Assembly (NCBI GenBank): GCA_028564705.1 | Contig: JAPXFQ010001133.1 | Location: 744,001-808,000, forward strand | Length of the DNA stretch: 64,000 nt | Direction of reading: 5' to 3' | Source of the DNA: Apricaphanius iberus | Taxonomy: Eukaryota > Chordata > Actinopteri > Cyprinodontiformes > Aphaniidae | Translations under genes and position numbers: made by a program | Part shown: piece by piece, positions 1-9,439 of the stretch | How positions within the stretch are numbered: the stretch's first letter is position 1 | Layout: every line of letters begins with the position of its first letter | Notes under the pieces: generated by a model | Databases searched by the model: none | What the model saw: only the letters and a program-made list of their open reading frames with translations | What the model was told of the DNA's origin: nothing

Positions 1-33
1 GCAGAGTATTGCATCTTTGCTGTAACACTCCAC
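1..33 (-). mobile_element. Distal 3' end of GC-rich repeat copy A
   Basis: The first ~33 bases are the reverse complement of 8377-8413 in copy B, with a few substitutions. They are therefore the continuation of copy A (863-2655) beyond the L2/28S insertion. The window edge cuts the element, so its true 3' end is not visible here. Confidence 0.65.
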
Positions 34-35
34 TT

Positions 36-267
36 GACTGTGCGGACCCCACCCGTTTATCTCTTAAACGTTTCTCGCCCTCTTCAACTCTATCCTCTCA
101 GTTCTGTCTATTTTTCCTTAAGATAGTTGTCGACTATCGGTCTCGTGCCGGTATTTAGCCTTAGATGGAGTTTACCACCCACTTTGGGCTGCATTCTCAA
201 ACAACCCGACTCCGAGAAGACCCCGGCATGACGGGGGCCGTTACCGGCCCTACACCGTCCACGGGTC
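36..267 (-). pseudogene. 28S rRNA fragment, antisense and diverged
   Basis: Read on the minus strand this matches the conserved 5' third of eukaryotic 28S rRNA: the block GGCTAAATACCGGCACGAG followed by ACCGATAGT, then a purine-rich stretch, then AAACGGGTGGGGTCCGC. Substitutions and small changes are scattered through otherwise invariant positions, for example in the stretch after ACCGATAGT. It is about 230 nt of a molecule of roughly 4 kb, so it is a dead fragment and not part of a ribosomal array. It ends abruptly where L2 sequence begins near 280. Its outer edge coincides with the point where copy A homology resumes. The 28S identification is from recall of the conserved sequence. Confidence 0.85.
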
Positions 268-279
268 AGGAGGACTCAG

Positions 280-862
280 ACAGAGTGTTGGTAGCCAGGT
301 CTCCTAGTAGCTAGGAGACAGGTTAATGTTAGTAGCTATGCTGCTTTAGGCTAGGCTGTTGGAGGACATTATTAGGGTCTGTTCCTACTTTCTCTCCTAC
401 TTCTCCCCAACTGCATGATGTGCTGTCAATTCAAGCACTAACCTGTTTTCTATTATAGTAGGTGCTCCGGATTAGCCCTGCTTGACGACCCTGACTAAGA
501 TGGCATTGCAGTGACGGAAAATTCTCCACGTCCTGCAACAAACTTCTGCATCAGTTCTATTGCTCTTTCTGTGTCTCTGTTATGTATTCTCCAAGCCACA
601 GACGGTCGCGGCAGATAACCGCTTGTGCTGAGCCTGGTTCTGCCGGAGGTTTCTTCCTGTTAAAAGGGAGTTTTTCCTTCCCACTGTCGCTGCATGCTTG
701 CTCAGTATGAGGGATTGCTGAGAATTCCACGACGCAATCTTCTGTGGTGCTGTAATTTCTACACTTAACATTGTATTGTAATAACTCTTTTTGTAAAGTG
801 CCTTGAGATGACATCTGTTGTGAAATGGCGCTATATAAATAAACTGAATTGAATTGAATTGA
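280..862 (+). mobile_element. LINE-2 (L2) 3' UTR fragment
   Basis: Closely matches the 3' part of the long L2 element at 23940-25182. Shared blocks include the TAGTAGCTAGGAGACAGG stretch, the AAAGGGAGTTTTTCCTT block, and the terminal GCGCTATATAAATAAACTG followed by GAATT repeats. It is truncated at its 5' side, where the antisense 28S fragment is joined. It lies inside copy A: the short TTGA at 34-37 and 859-862 flanks the combined 28S+L2 insert, and copy B is uninterrupted at the same point. It lacks the 652-bp insertion that splits the other L2 copy at 24160. It has no coding capacity. Confidence 0.9.
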
Positions 863-2655
863 TGTATATGTATTAAATAATCTTTATTAGTAATTACTGA
901 GGGTTCAATTTCCTGAAGTCATGGACACGAAACCGAGAAAAGAAGGAAGAAAGGAAGAAGGTGAAGAAAAGAAACCGCACCAGCAGAGGCGCGAACTGAC
1001 GACACAAGACAGGGAGGCAAACAAAGAACACAAAAAAACATCCCAGTCCTCCACCTCTGCCGGATGGCAGAGAAGCGGTGAAACACAACAAACAAAAACA
1101 ACGAACTGAACAGAACCACACCAATAGTTCAGATCCAGTAATAAAAATAAAGAATTACACATTCACTACACACAAGCATGAATTACTAAACACAATACTG
1201 ATGTTTCTGTTAAGCTCCTGGTAAAAGCTAACTAATGACAATAACCTCAACTGAAGATATGTCCGTCCACACCAATGTCCCCACACCTATGTGTGTGAGC
1301 ATGCAGGTCTGAATAAGGTTTCCCCATGCAAGTGATTGATAGCTGGTGTAAGGAACCGTCAATCCGTCCTACAGGAATCGACACAGACATGAAGGAGGCA
1401 GGAGACGCTTGCATCCAGAGTCCCACAGAGCGCAGGAGCCACAGGCGGACCAGCGCAGGGCCGATCACCCACCAAGAGAGGGACAGATGGAAGCCCCAGG
1501 GGAACACCAAGCAGCCGCAATGCTGGGGCCCCGAGAGATCGCAGGGACGAGATCACGGGCTCCGCCGGAAACCGGCTACGCCAGGGCGGGCCCGGAACAG
1601 GACCCGGAGGCCACGGGAATCAGGGGCAACCCGCCCCCCAGCAGGGCCCCGACCAGGGACCCGCCGAGAGGGGTCCCCAGCCGCCGCCACCGGGCAGTAG
1701 GCGCCTGCAGACAATCGACGGACAATACATGCCGCCGCCACCCCGGACCAATACCCACCGCCAACAACCCGGCCCCCCCCACACACCCACATACCAGGGA
1801 GCCACAGTAAAGCCACAGCAGATGTACGCCCTCCCCAGGCCGCGCCCAGCCAGAATCTGGACATCCAGATCTACCAGCTCCCGCGTCCAGATCCCGCCCC
1901 ATGCAGAGGGCCAAGATCTGGGGCCCAGCCAATACTGGACAGCCCCCCCAGATGAACCGACCAGGCAGTAGAACTCATGGAACTGGCAGGAGCTTGGGCG
2001 CCGGGCACGGTCCCCACCGATCCACCGGACGGCACCAACCTACTACAACCCCCACCCCCAAAACACAACAACCCCAACCCCCACCCCACAACAACCCACA
2101 CCAGTCCCCGACCAGACGACCTGATAATCTCCCCGGGCTCCAACCCCTGATGGTCCAACGAACAGGGGTGTGGAAAGACGCCATGCCTCTCTCCCCCTGC
2201 TCAAATGTGGTGTTGTTGCGTGTTGTTCTAATGTGCACTTAAAACAGAGGGGTGGGACATGGGGATACTGTCAGGTACCCCCATCTCCCTCCCCGGGGCC
2301 TCAGTGTCTAGATGCATTTAAACAGTGGGTACCGGCACCACAGGCGAGGCCCCGTATAAGGGGCCCCACCTCTAGTGCCGAGGCGTACCCACCGCCAGGT
2401 CCCTACATGTGCGTGTGTCATGTAAATGTTGCAAGTGTAAGTGTCTAAGTTGCTCTATAAAATTGGGACCCAGGCCGCCACTGGGTAGCGAAGAAGGAAA
2501 CTCCATCCCGCACCCCAGTGACGTGCCCACGTCCCAAGGCCTTGTGAATGGTAGGTAGAATGAAGGAGCAGGTGTCCAGAGGCAAATGGGGATGGGGAGG
2601 AAATAACTGGGGTGACACGAAGCCAACCCCAGGGAGCCAGCTCCCCTGCTGACTC
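863..2655 (-). mobile_element. GC-rich L1-associated 3' repeat, copy A (5'-truncated)
   Basis: On the minus strand this sequence parallels copy B (about 6720-8410) over its whole length, with many substitutions and indels. Shared landmarks: the GTGGAGGACTGGGATG block (A near 1050, B near 8190), the GGACGGATTGACGGTTCC block (A near 1365, B near 7888), and the GGGCCTGGGTCCCA-like block (A near 2470, B near 6910). Homology stops near 2655, so copy A is shorter than B at its 5' end, as expected of a LINE copy. The C/G-rich composition produces several long spurious frames on both strands. They show no recognisable domain and differ between copies. Confidence 0.75.
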
Positions 2656-2684
2656 CAAGTCAACCAAGTCTTTTTGATCATAGC

Positions 2685-2760
2685 GTGCTCCGAAGACAGG
2701 ATTCCATCCGACGATACCAGAGTGCCAAACGGTGGTGTTAACCACTCTGCCAAAGGAGCA
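2685..2760 (-). other. tRNA-like Pol III promoter segment (tRNA pseudogene or SINE head)
   Basis: On the minus strand an A-box (TGGCAGAGTGG, 2752-2742) is followed 43 nt later by a B-box-like GGATGGAATCC (2709-2699, two mismatches to GGTTCGANTCC). The ends TGCTCC (2760-2755) and GGAGCA (2691-2686) pair as a six-base acceptor-like stem around about 75 nt. The D and T arms do not fold cleanly, so a working tRNA gene is unlikely. A tRNA-derived SINE head or a tRNA pseudogene fits best. It sits immediately upstream of the truncated 5' end of copy A. Confidence 0.4.
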
Positions 2761-3150
2761 ACATATAATATCTCGCCAGGGCCCATTATCAATTGGACAG
2801 GATTCCCAACACTGTCACATATGATTTATGAATCAGTGCCCACGGTTTAATAAATGGAGGGAACGTTTTATGAATCCCTGCGCACGCAGTAACCCGAGGG
2901 TACCTGACCCTTTCCGGGCTCCGTACGCTGTAGCTTTGGCCATAGCAGATACATTCTAATAAGAAATAGAATGGATTTAGCCATTGTTTCCAATTTTTTT
3001 TTCTTTTTTTCAGATTTATTAACAATTATGGCGGAAATTATAGCGTAATACAATAACAGAAAAACTGCCATAAGCCCACCTATTTGCTTGCAGAAATATT
3101 TCCGTTTTCACGCACAACCCAGTATTTAAATATTTAAAACAGATTCTGTT
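2761..3150. other. Unassigned spacer before the gypsy element
   Basis: No gene seen. It contains two similar phrases built on TTTATGAATC (2824 and 2869) and a T-rich run near 2993-3011. Its last ~60 bases (3090-3150, ending AACAGATTCTGTT) closely resemble the sequence just after the 3' LTR (5300-5355), which suggests an LTR tail or a target duplication. Confidence 0.4.
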
Positions 3151-3365
3151 TGTCAAGAGATCATCAGGACCAACCAGGAGCAGCTGCTCCTGATGTGATC
3201 CTCACCAACCATTGGCTGGATCTCCTCATCCAGACACTCAAAACCTCAACTCACTCACCTCTACGATGTTCAGTCATCAGCCTTGCTCTGAAGCTGAGCT
3301 CCCGATCCGCACTAGCGCATCATCTAATAACCGTTCGTGACTCCATCTGCTTCCTAAAGCTAGGA
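3151..3365 (+). repeat. 5' LTR of the gypsy element (3' part lost or diverged)
   Basis: Begins TGTCAAGAGATCATCAGG and is nearly identical to 5073-5275 apart from a short indel near 3296 and scattered changes. Similarity ends about 3358 at CTTCCTA. After this the two copies diverge, so the LTR tail was lost on this side or the boundary was rearranged. Confidence 0.8.
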
Positions 3366-3529
3366 ATCTGATCCAGGCAGCCTGTTGGAAGAGCTCAGGT
3401 AGTCCTGCTCCAAGCTCGTCCTCCACCCCTGCTCCCAATAGACCATCGGCTCCAGCGTCGCTCTGCAGTTGGAACATCCACCTTCCCAACAGTGATCCCT
3501 GTCCGATCACTGTCGCACGACAGGATGAC

Positions 3530-3650
3530 TGAGCCCCCGTCAGGCCCGGTGGAAGCACCTGTTTGAACACTACAACTTCCACATCTCCTATCGACCTGGC
3601 TCAAAGAATGGGAAGGCCGACGCTCTCTCTCCGTGCTTCTCCCAGGACCC
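3530..3650 (+). pseudogene. pol: RNase H C-terminal remnant
   Basis: One frame reads through the characteristic end of gypsy RNase H, including HYNFHISYRPGSKNGKADAL. This is the block in which these enzymes end with a conserved GxxNxxADALSR-like motif. Upstream sequence (3366-3530) shows no coherent pol homology, so the junction marks the edge of the internal deletion. Not functional. Confidence 0.75.
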
Positions 3651-3759
3651 TACGCCATCCCAACCAGCTCCTATCATCCCCCCACACCAGGTCCTTGCCG
3701 CCCTCCGATGGCCCTTAGAGGATTCCATCCGATTTGCTCCGGCTCAGGAACCAGCACCA

Positions 3760-4369
3760 CCCGAAACGCCGGCCAACCGCCTCTATGTCCCGACCCGCTG
3801 TCGTCAGGAAGCCCTCCTATGGTGCCACAGGTCACCAGTGGCTGGTCATGTGGGGGTTAAGAGGACTCTTCGGTTCATCCGCCTGCTCTCTGGTGGCCCA
3901 CCATGGTGAGGGATGTCGACAGCTTCATCAGCGCCTGCTCGGTCTGCGCCAGAGCAAAATCCCCTACTCAGCTTGGGACTGATGTAGTTCGTCCTCTACC
4001 AGTCCCATCTCGACCATGGTCACATATCGGGGTAGATTTTGTCACTGGCCTGCCTCCTGCTGGCGGCATGACCATCATTGCAACCTTTGTGGACCGCTTC
4101 TCCAAGGCAGTCCATGTGGTCGCCCTGCCTGGCCTGCCCACGGCCAAGGGGACAGCAGAGCTGGTCCTCGAGAACATAGTGCGGCTCCATTGTTTCCCCC
4201 AGGATATTGTCTCCGATAGAGGCCCCCAGTTCACAGCACGGTTCTGGAAGACCTTCTGTCGTCTTATTGGTGCCACCGCCAGCCTTTCTTCTGGCTACCA
4301 CCAAGAGACCAATGGGCAGACCGAGAGGGCCAATCAGATGGTGGGAAAGTACCTCTGCTGCTTTGTGTA
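3760..4369 (+). pseudogene. pol: integrase zinc finger and catalytic core
   Basis: The N-terminal HHCC finger is visible (GHVGVKRT near 3850, then ISACSVCARAKS near 3930) but a frameshift falls between its halves near 3900. The core carries the three acidic positions: DFVTGLP near 4036, SDRGPQF near 4211 and the glutamate of NGQTERANQ near 4310. The frame ends at a stop at 4368-4370, before the core is complete. In an intact element this enzyme inserts retrotransposon cDNA into chromatin. Here the frameshift and stop preclude a full-length protein. Confidence 0.9.
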
Positions 4370-4458
4370 ATCGCAGCCCACTTCCTGGCCACGGGTACTG
4401 TGTTGGGCTGAACTGTCCCTGAACATGCAGGTCTCATCCGCCACGGGGTTAGCACCAT

Positions 4459-5115
4459 TTGAGGTCTACAACGGCTATCAGCCCCCCTATTCTCCCAGCA
4501 GCCCAATCGTTCATCCGCCGAGCCAAGGCTGCATGGATCCGGGCTAGAGCATCCATCAAGTGTGCTAACGCCGGGTACGTGGCTCAACACCGCCGGCGTC
4601 ACCAATCCTGTCCAACGTTCCAACCCGGGGATCTCGTCTGGCTCTCCACACGGCACCTCCGATTGCCCTCAAGTCCTCAACAATTGACACCCCGCTTCGT
4701 GGGTCCCTACCCAATCATCCGACGCATCAACCCGGTCACCTACCGCCTCCGACTCCCAGCGTCCCTGAAGGTTCACCCTGTCTTCCACTGCTCCCTCCTC
4801 AAGCGCCACCTCACCTCTCTCTCCCCAGAGGCTCGCCCACCACCGCCTCGTCTCATCGATGGGGGTCCAACCTACACGGTTTGGCGTGTCCTTGATTTCT
4901 GTCCTCGGGGAACAGGATTCCAGTACCTGGTGGACTGGCAAGGATACGGTCCAGAGAAACGCTCGTGGGTTCCGTCCCGCCATATTCTGGAACCCACCCT
5001 CATCACGGACTTCCATCGCCTTCACCCAGATCGTCCGGGCCCTTCAGGGGCCGGGCCTCGAGGGGGGGGTCCTGTCAAGAAATCATCAGGACCAACCAGG
5101 AGCAGCTGCTCCTGA
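4459..5115 (+). pseudogene. pol: integrase C-terminus with chromodomain
   Basis: Open for 218 codons. It contains the integrase C-terminal GPY/F-type module (FQPGDLVWLST, then PRFVGPYPI, then VHPVFHCSLLKRH) followed by a chromodomain (WRVLDFCPRGTGFQYLVDW, then GYGPEKRSWVP and a final helix ending near LHPDRP). Chromodomains in this position define chromoviruses and are thought to steer integration to marked chromatin. The frame runs through the polypurine tract into the 3' LTR. It is separated from the core by a stop and frameshift at 4370-4460. Confidence 0.9.
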
Positions 5116-5297
5116 TGTGATCCTCACCAACCATTGGCTGGATCTCCTCATCCAGACACTCAAAAGCTCCACTCACTCACCTCTACGATGCTCAGTCATC
5201 AGCCTTGCTCTGAAGCTCCCGATCCGCACTAGCGCATCATCTGATAACCGTTCGAGACTCCATCTGCTTCCTAGGTGTAGTACCACCAATACCTAGC
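5073..5297 (+). repeat. 3' LTR of the gypsy element
   Basis: Starts TGTCAAGAAATCATCAGG, two bases after the G-run. It matches the 5' LTR up to about 5275 and then continues GTGTAGTACCACCAATACC. The exact 3' end is uncertain. The next ~60 bases, to AACAGATTCTGTT (5355), recur upstream of the 5' LTR, so they may belong to the LTR tail. Confidence 0.75.
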
Positions 5298-5536
5298 AAA
5301 AAAATAAGAATTTCCGGGTCACGCTCAACCCAACAATTAAATATTAAAACAGATTCTGTTATGCGGACCCTTTTTCAGTATTGTATTTTGATCCAAAACA
5401 ACATTTTCAAATTTGAAAAACGAGACCATTTTCATTTTTCATTACTGATTCAAAATCAAAAAACAAAAAAAATCAGATTTTAATTTTTTGATTTTTGTTT
5501 AATCAATTGAAAATGGAAAGGACGAATGATACACAG
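5298..5536. other. AT-rich spacer with imperfect palindrome
   Basis: No gene. After the LTR-flank repeat (to 5355) the sequence is a run of A/T-rich self-complementary phrases: CAAAATCAAAAAA near 5451 pairs with TTTTTTGATTTTTG near 5486, and CCATTTTCA near 5432 pairs with TTGAAAATGG near 5507. Possibly the remains of a foldback element. Confidence 0.4.
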
Positions 5537-5961
5537 ATTTATTACATATTTAGTTATCCATATCTCATCAAGACGGGCAGACTTATCAAAGGTAAACTAT
5601 GTCCCACTTTTAAAAAACGTGGAAGATGATCTGGCTAAATGAAAATCCCTTCCCATATCATTTATTGGAAGAGTTGCTAAAATAAAAATGATGGTTTTGC
5701 CTAGAATAAATTTTTTTATTCTAAATGATCCCAAGGAAACCATCACCTAATTGGTTCAGATCTCTGGACTCTTCTCTTTCTAAATTTCTATGGGAAGATA
5801 AACCCCCACGTATCAGCTTAAAAACACTGCAGAAGTCCAAAGATAAAGGAGGTCTTGACCTACCAAACTTGTATCAATATTTCTTAGCCAACAGGCTCCA
5901 ATACATATCAAGATGGTTAAAACACAGTTCTCTCGATGAGTCCTGGGTAGATGTTGAACAA
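5537..5961 (+). pseudogene. L1/Tx1-type LINE ORF2, C-terminal fragment
   Basis: Across at least two reading frames the sequence encodes the post-reverse-transcriptase region typical of L1-clade ORF2: a YVPLLKNVEDDLAKWKSLP-like phrase near 5600, FIGRVAKIKMMVLP near 5665, then SKFLWEDKPPRI near 5781 and KDKGGLDLPNLYQYFLANRL near 5845. Frameshifts and an inframe change near 5640-5740 break it. Homology stops near 5961, well short of the usual C-terminus, where the GC-rich segment begins. Confidence 0.85.
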
Positions 5962-8488
5962 ACATGCATGTGGCGCCTTAGGGGGGTTGCACTGGCAGAC
6001 ACAGGTTACTGGCCTGGTGCTGTGCTGACTTGGGGTGGGTCTGGGCTGGGCCTGGGGCTCGGGCTCTGGGGCGTGGTCGGCGTCTCTGGGCCCTGTCAGC
6101 CATATTGGCACTTGACGTGGCTCCTGGGTCTTGGTGCAAGTACTCTGTGGAGTGCAGGGGTCGGGCCCATTGGCCAGTGTCGGTCGGCCTCTGCGGTGGG
6201 CTGGCCGGTTGGTGGGGTGTGGGCTGGTGGATGGAGGCACTGGGTTCGGATGCTTCCCGGCCACTGGACGGGAATAGCAAGGGTGGAGGATGTCGGCCTG
6301 GTGGGTCGGCCGCTTGGGGCCTCGGTCTGCAAACGGGCACGGCGTAGTGTGGCCAGGGTATCTGAGTCGGTGGTGCGCTGGGTTCCTACCTCAGCGCTGG
6401 GGCCCTTGGGGCGCAGGCGGTGCTGGGGGCATCTCTTGTTGGCAGGTAGGTGTTTACAATCCAGCATAGGTGCTCTTCTTAATGAGGTGCGCTTGGACAG
6501 GGGATGTGCAGGGAGAGGGTGGGCTAAACTCAACCTGTGTGTCTAGTGTCCTGTATTTGGATAATAGTCTAAATGCTGGGATGGATTTAGGTCTCCCCTG
6601 GGATGGGGACGGGGGGATGGCCTTGGCCCCCATGTGGCTTGGTGTTGCCGCGGCCATAGGCCCCAACTTTGACGTGCTGGGCTCTCCCACCCCTGGTGGA
6701 TCGGGCTGAACAGGGGTGCCTATTGAGGTCAGAAGGGGAGTTGGCTCCCTGGGGATGGCATTGTGTCACCCCAATCATTTCCTCCCCATCCCCGAACACC
6801 TCTCTCCACCTGCTCCTTTATTATACCATTCACATAGGGCCTTGGGGTGTGGGCACCTCACTGGGGTGCGGGGAGGAGTTTTCTGTCTTTGCTGCCTGGT
6901 GGCGGCCTGGGTCCCAAATTTAATTGTACAACTTAGACACTTTCACTCGAAACATTTACATGAGACAAACACATAGGGACCTGGTGGTGGATACACCTCA
7001 GCGCTGGAGGCGGAGCCCTTTAAAGAGCCTCATGCCCACTGCCTAACTGCATCTAGACACTGAGGGCCCGGGGTGGGACATGGGGGTGCCTGGCAGCATT
7101 CCCATCTCCCACCCCTCTGTTTTAAGTGTACATTAGAACAACACGCAACAACACCACATTTGAGCAGGGGGAGAGAGGCTTGGGGTCTTCCCACGCCCCA
7201 TCAGGATTTGGAGTCCGGGGGGTATATCAGGCCGTCTGTTTGGGGACCTGGACTGGTGGGCTACTCTTGCCATGGTGGGTGCTTTGGCGATCTGCTTGTC
7301 CCCATCCCAGTGGGCAGGGGGTTTGTCTCCCGGGTGCAAGGGTAGGTTGCCCTATTGGGGGCGTCTGTCCCTGAGCCTGGGAGTATAGTGCATCTATGGG
7401 GTGTATCAATGAGTGTACAGCGTCCTTTTTTCGGGTATCCTGTGTTGGTATGATTGTCTCTGTATGTCTATGTCTACTTGTCAAGCTGGGTCTTTGGCTG
7501 CCCCCAATCAATCAATCAATCAAACTTTATTTATAAAGCGCTTTTCAAACAAAGTTACTCAAAGTGCTTTACAGATTTAAAATAACCCCACAACCCCCCC
7601 TTCAAAAATAAAATCATGAACGCAAATACAACCCCCTCCCAACCCAACCCAACCCATCAGCCATACTCACATACACACACACAGGCCTGGCGGAGCACGT
7701 GGGCTCGTCCCTGCGACCTCCCGGTCCCCAGCATTGCAGCTCCTGGGTGTTCCCCTGGTGCTTCCATCTGTTCCTCTCTTGGTGGGCGGCCGGCCCTGCG
7801 CTGGTCCGCTTGTGGCCCCTGCGCTCTGGGGGGCTCTGGACATTTATATCTCCCACCTCCTTCATGTCTGCCTCGATTCCTTTAGGACGGATTGACGGTT
7901 CCTTACACCAGCTATCAATCACTTGCATGGGGAAACCCTATTCACACCTGCATGCTCACACACACACATAGGTGTGGGGACATTGGTGAGTACGGACATA
8001 ATCTTGAGCTGAGGTCAATAGATAGTTAATACCAGGAGCTTACAAGAAACATTGATGTTGTGTTCATTAATCCATTTTGTGTGTAGTGAATGTGTAATTC
8101 TTAGTTCATATTACTATATCCATTTTGTTAATGTTCTATTGGTGGTTTTTTGTTTGTTTTGTTTTACCACTTCTCTGCCATCCAACAGAGGTGGAGGACT
8201 GGGATGTTTTCTTGTGTTATTCGTTTACCTCCCTATCTTGTATTGTCAGTTCACACTTCTACCGGTCCTGTTTCTCTTCTTCATATTCTTTCTTTCTTTT
8301 TATCTCAATTTCGTGTCCATAACTTCAAGAAATGAAACCCACAGTAATCACTAATAAAAAAATGTCATACATATATATCAAGTGGAGTACTATAGCAAAG
8401 CTGTAATGCTCTGCTTGGGAAGTAAATCTGTTGGGCTTTTACTTGATACTCAGACACCAATTCTGAGTAGCAAACTGCTAGACAGGAC

Positions 8489-8518
<30 letters not shown>
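5962..8518 (+). mobile_element. GC-rich L1-associated 3' repeat, copy B, ending in poly(A)
   Basis: Follows the L1 ORF2 fragment directly, in the same orientation, and ends at 26 A residues (8493-8518), so it reads as the long 3' region of a LINE. It is G-rich on the sense strand. 6032-6057 contains five runs of three or more G with short spacers, a canonical quadruplex-forming pattern, and 6598-6618 is similar. The part from about 6720 is shared with copy A in inverse orientation. The 273-codon frame that continues from ORF2 into this region shows no domain and is treated as spurious. The link to L1 is an inference from adjacency, orientation and the poly(A) tail. Confidence 0.65.
7503..7600 (-). 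repeat. TCAA-repeat retroposon tail inside copy B
   Basis: Four or five TCAA units are followed by AACTTTATTTATAAAGCGC and a CTCAAAGTGCTTTACAG block. Read on the minus strand this is the usual 3' terminus of a teleost retroposon. Copy A lacks it at the equivalent position, so it is probably a later insertion into copy B. Confidence 0.5.
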
Positions 8519-8520
<2 letters not shown>

Positions 8521-9439
8521 TTTGAAAAAAAGGGATCCACAGAGTTGCCATTATTATTATATTTTCATTTGGAAAATGTTTTGCAAACCAGACATTTCCA
8601 AAAGTATTTGGTCCCAAACTCTTCAGAAGGGAAGCGTAGTGCGCAGAGGAAACTGACTTTCTACAGACTGATTTGGTTCAGACTCCACTGGTCAGGTGGC
8701 CTTCAGATTATCTGAAGAACGGATGACTTCATGGACTGGGAAAGCAAAAAGAGTATGATCTATAAAGACACTAGTTAGGTACTTTGGTCTAAAAAGGTTT
8801 CTGGCCTCAAAATGATAGAACAGCATTGTTGAATCAGACTGGGGACTGGAAAACATCTGTGTCTGACCTCACAGATGTGTTTTAGAAAGAATAGTTAAAA
8901 AGAAATTCTCATAAACACTCAAACACTTATGTCAATTCTTCCCAGAAGAGTTGGAAGATTTTCAGGTTCAGATGTATGTGAAAGCAAAACCAGTAATTAC
9001 TTTTGGTAATATGGTATATCATTTTCCTGCTACATAGCAGTTATGCACCATTTAGTCTATCTCATAAAATGCTGATAGAAAACATTGGACTTTGCAGCTA
9101 TAATGTTGTGAATAACTCTGCTAGCTAGTATAGCTGTTCCCCTGCTTCAGAATTTCTCTTCTGAAAAGGTCAGTGATGTAGAGGTGCAGCTGGACGCTCC
9201 ACACACCCTGCAGCGTGGACAGCTGGACACGTTTAGGGAAGGCAACGCCGCGCTGCCCTCCGCTTATTGGGGGGGGGGGGCAGCCGAGCAGCCCTCATCC
9301 TCCTCTGCTCTCTCCTTCTTCTTACCTCTATCCCTTACTTTTCCTTTTGTCCTACCTCCCCCTGCTGGCAGCCGCTCTCTCCTTCCCCCTTTCTACATCT
9401 CTAGAAAAGCTCAACACAAAGAAAAAAAAGGCCGCCTTT
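8519..9439. other. Unassigned sequence
   Basis: Nothing coding recognised. A GATTTGAAAAA phrase directly follows the poly(A) at 8519 and resembles ATTTGAAAAA at 5410, a weak candidate for a target duplication of the L1-like copy. 9270-9280 is an 11-base G run. Confidence 0.35.

Larger units (their letters stand above)
3151..5297 (+). mobile_element. Ty3/gypsy chromovirus retrotransposon, internally deleted
   Basis: Two direct LTR-like repeats (3151 on and 5073 on, both starting TGTCAAGA) enclose the C-terminal half of a pol polyprotein in order: end of RNase H, HHCC zinc finger, integrase core, integrase C-terminus with chromodomain. Gag, protease and reverse transcriptase are missing. A G-run polypurine tract (5061-5069) lies directly upstream of the 3' LTR, as expected for plus-strand priming. 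The remaining pol is frameshifted, so the copy is dead. LTR family membership (sushi-ichi-like versus another chromovirus lineage) is not resolved. Confidence 0.9.

Noticed and set aside
1326..2448. Several 90-133 codon frames in copy A and the 273-codon frame at 5725-6546 in copy B
   Set aside because: They lie in GC-biased repeat DNA that removes stops, are open on both strands at once, are not preserved between copies A and B, and contain no recognisable domain beyond the L1 ORF2 start of the 5725 frame.
2685..2760. Functional tRNA gene
   Set aside because: The D and T stems do not pair well and the B-box has two mismatches. It is kept only as a tRNA-like remnant.
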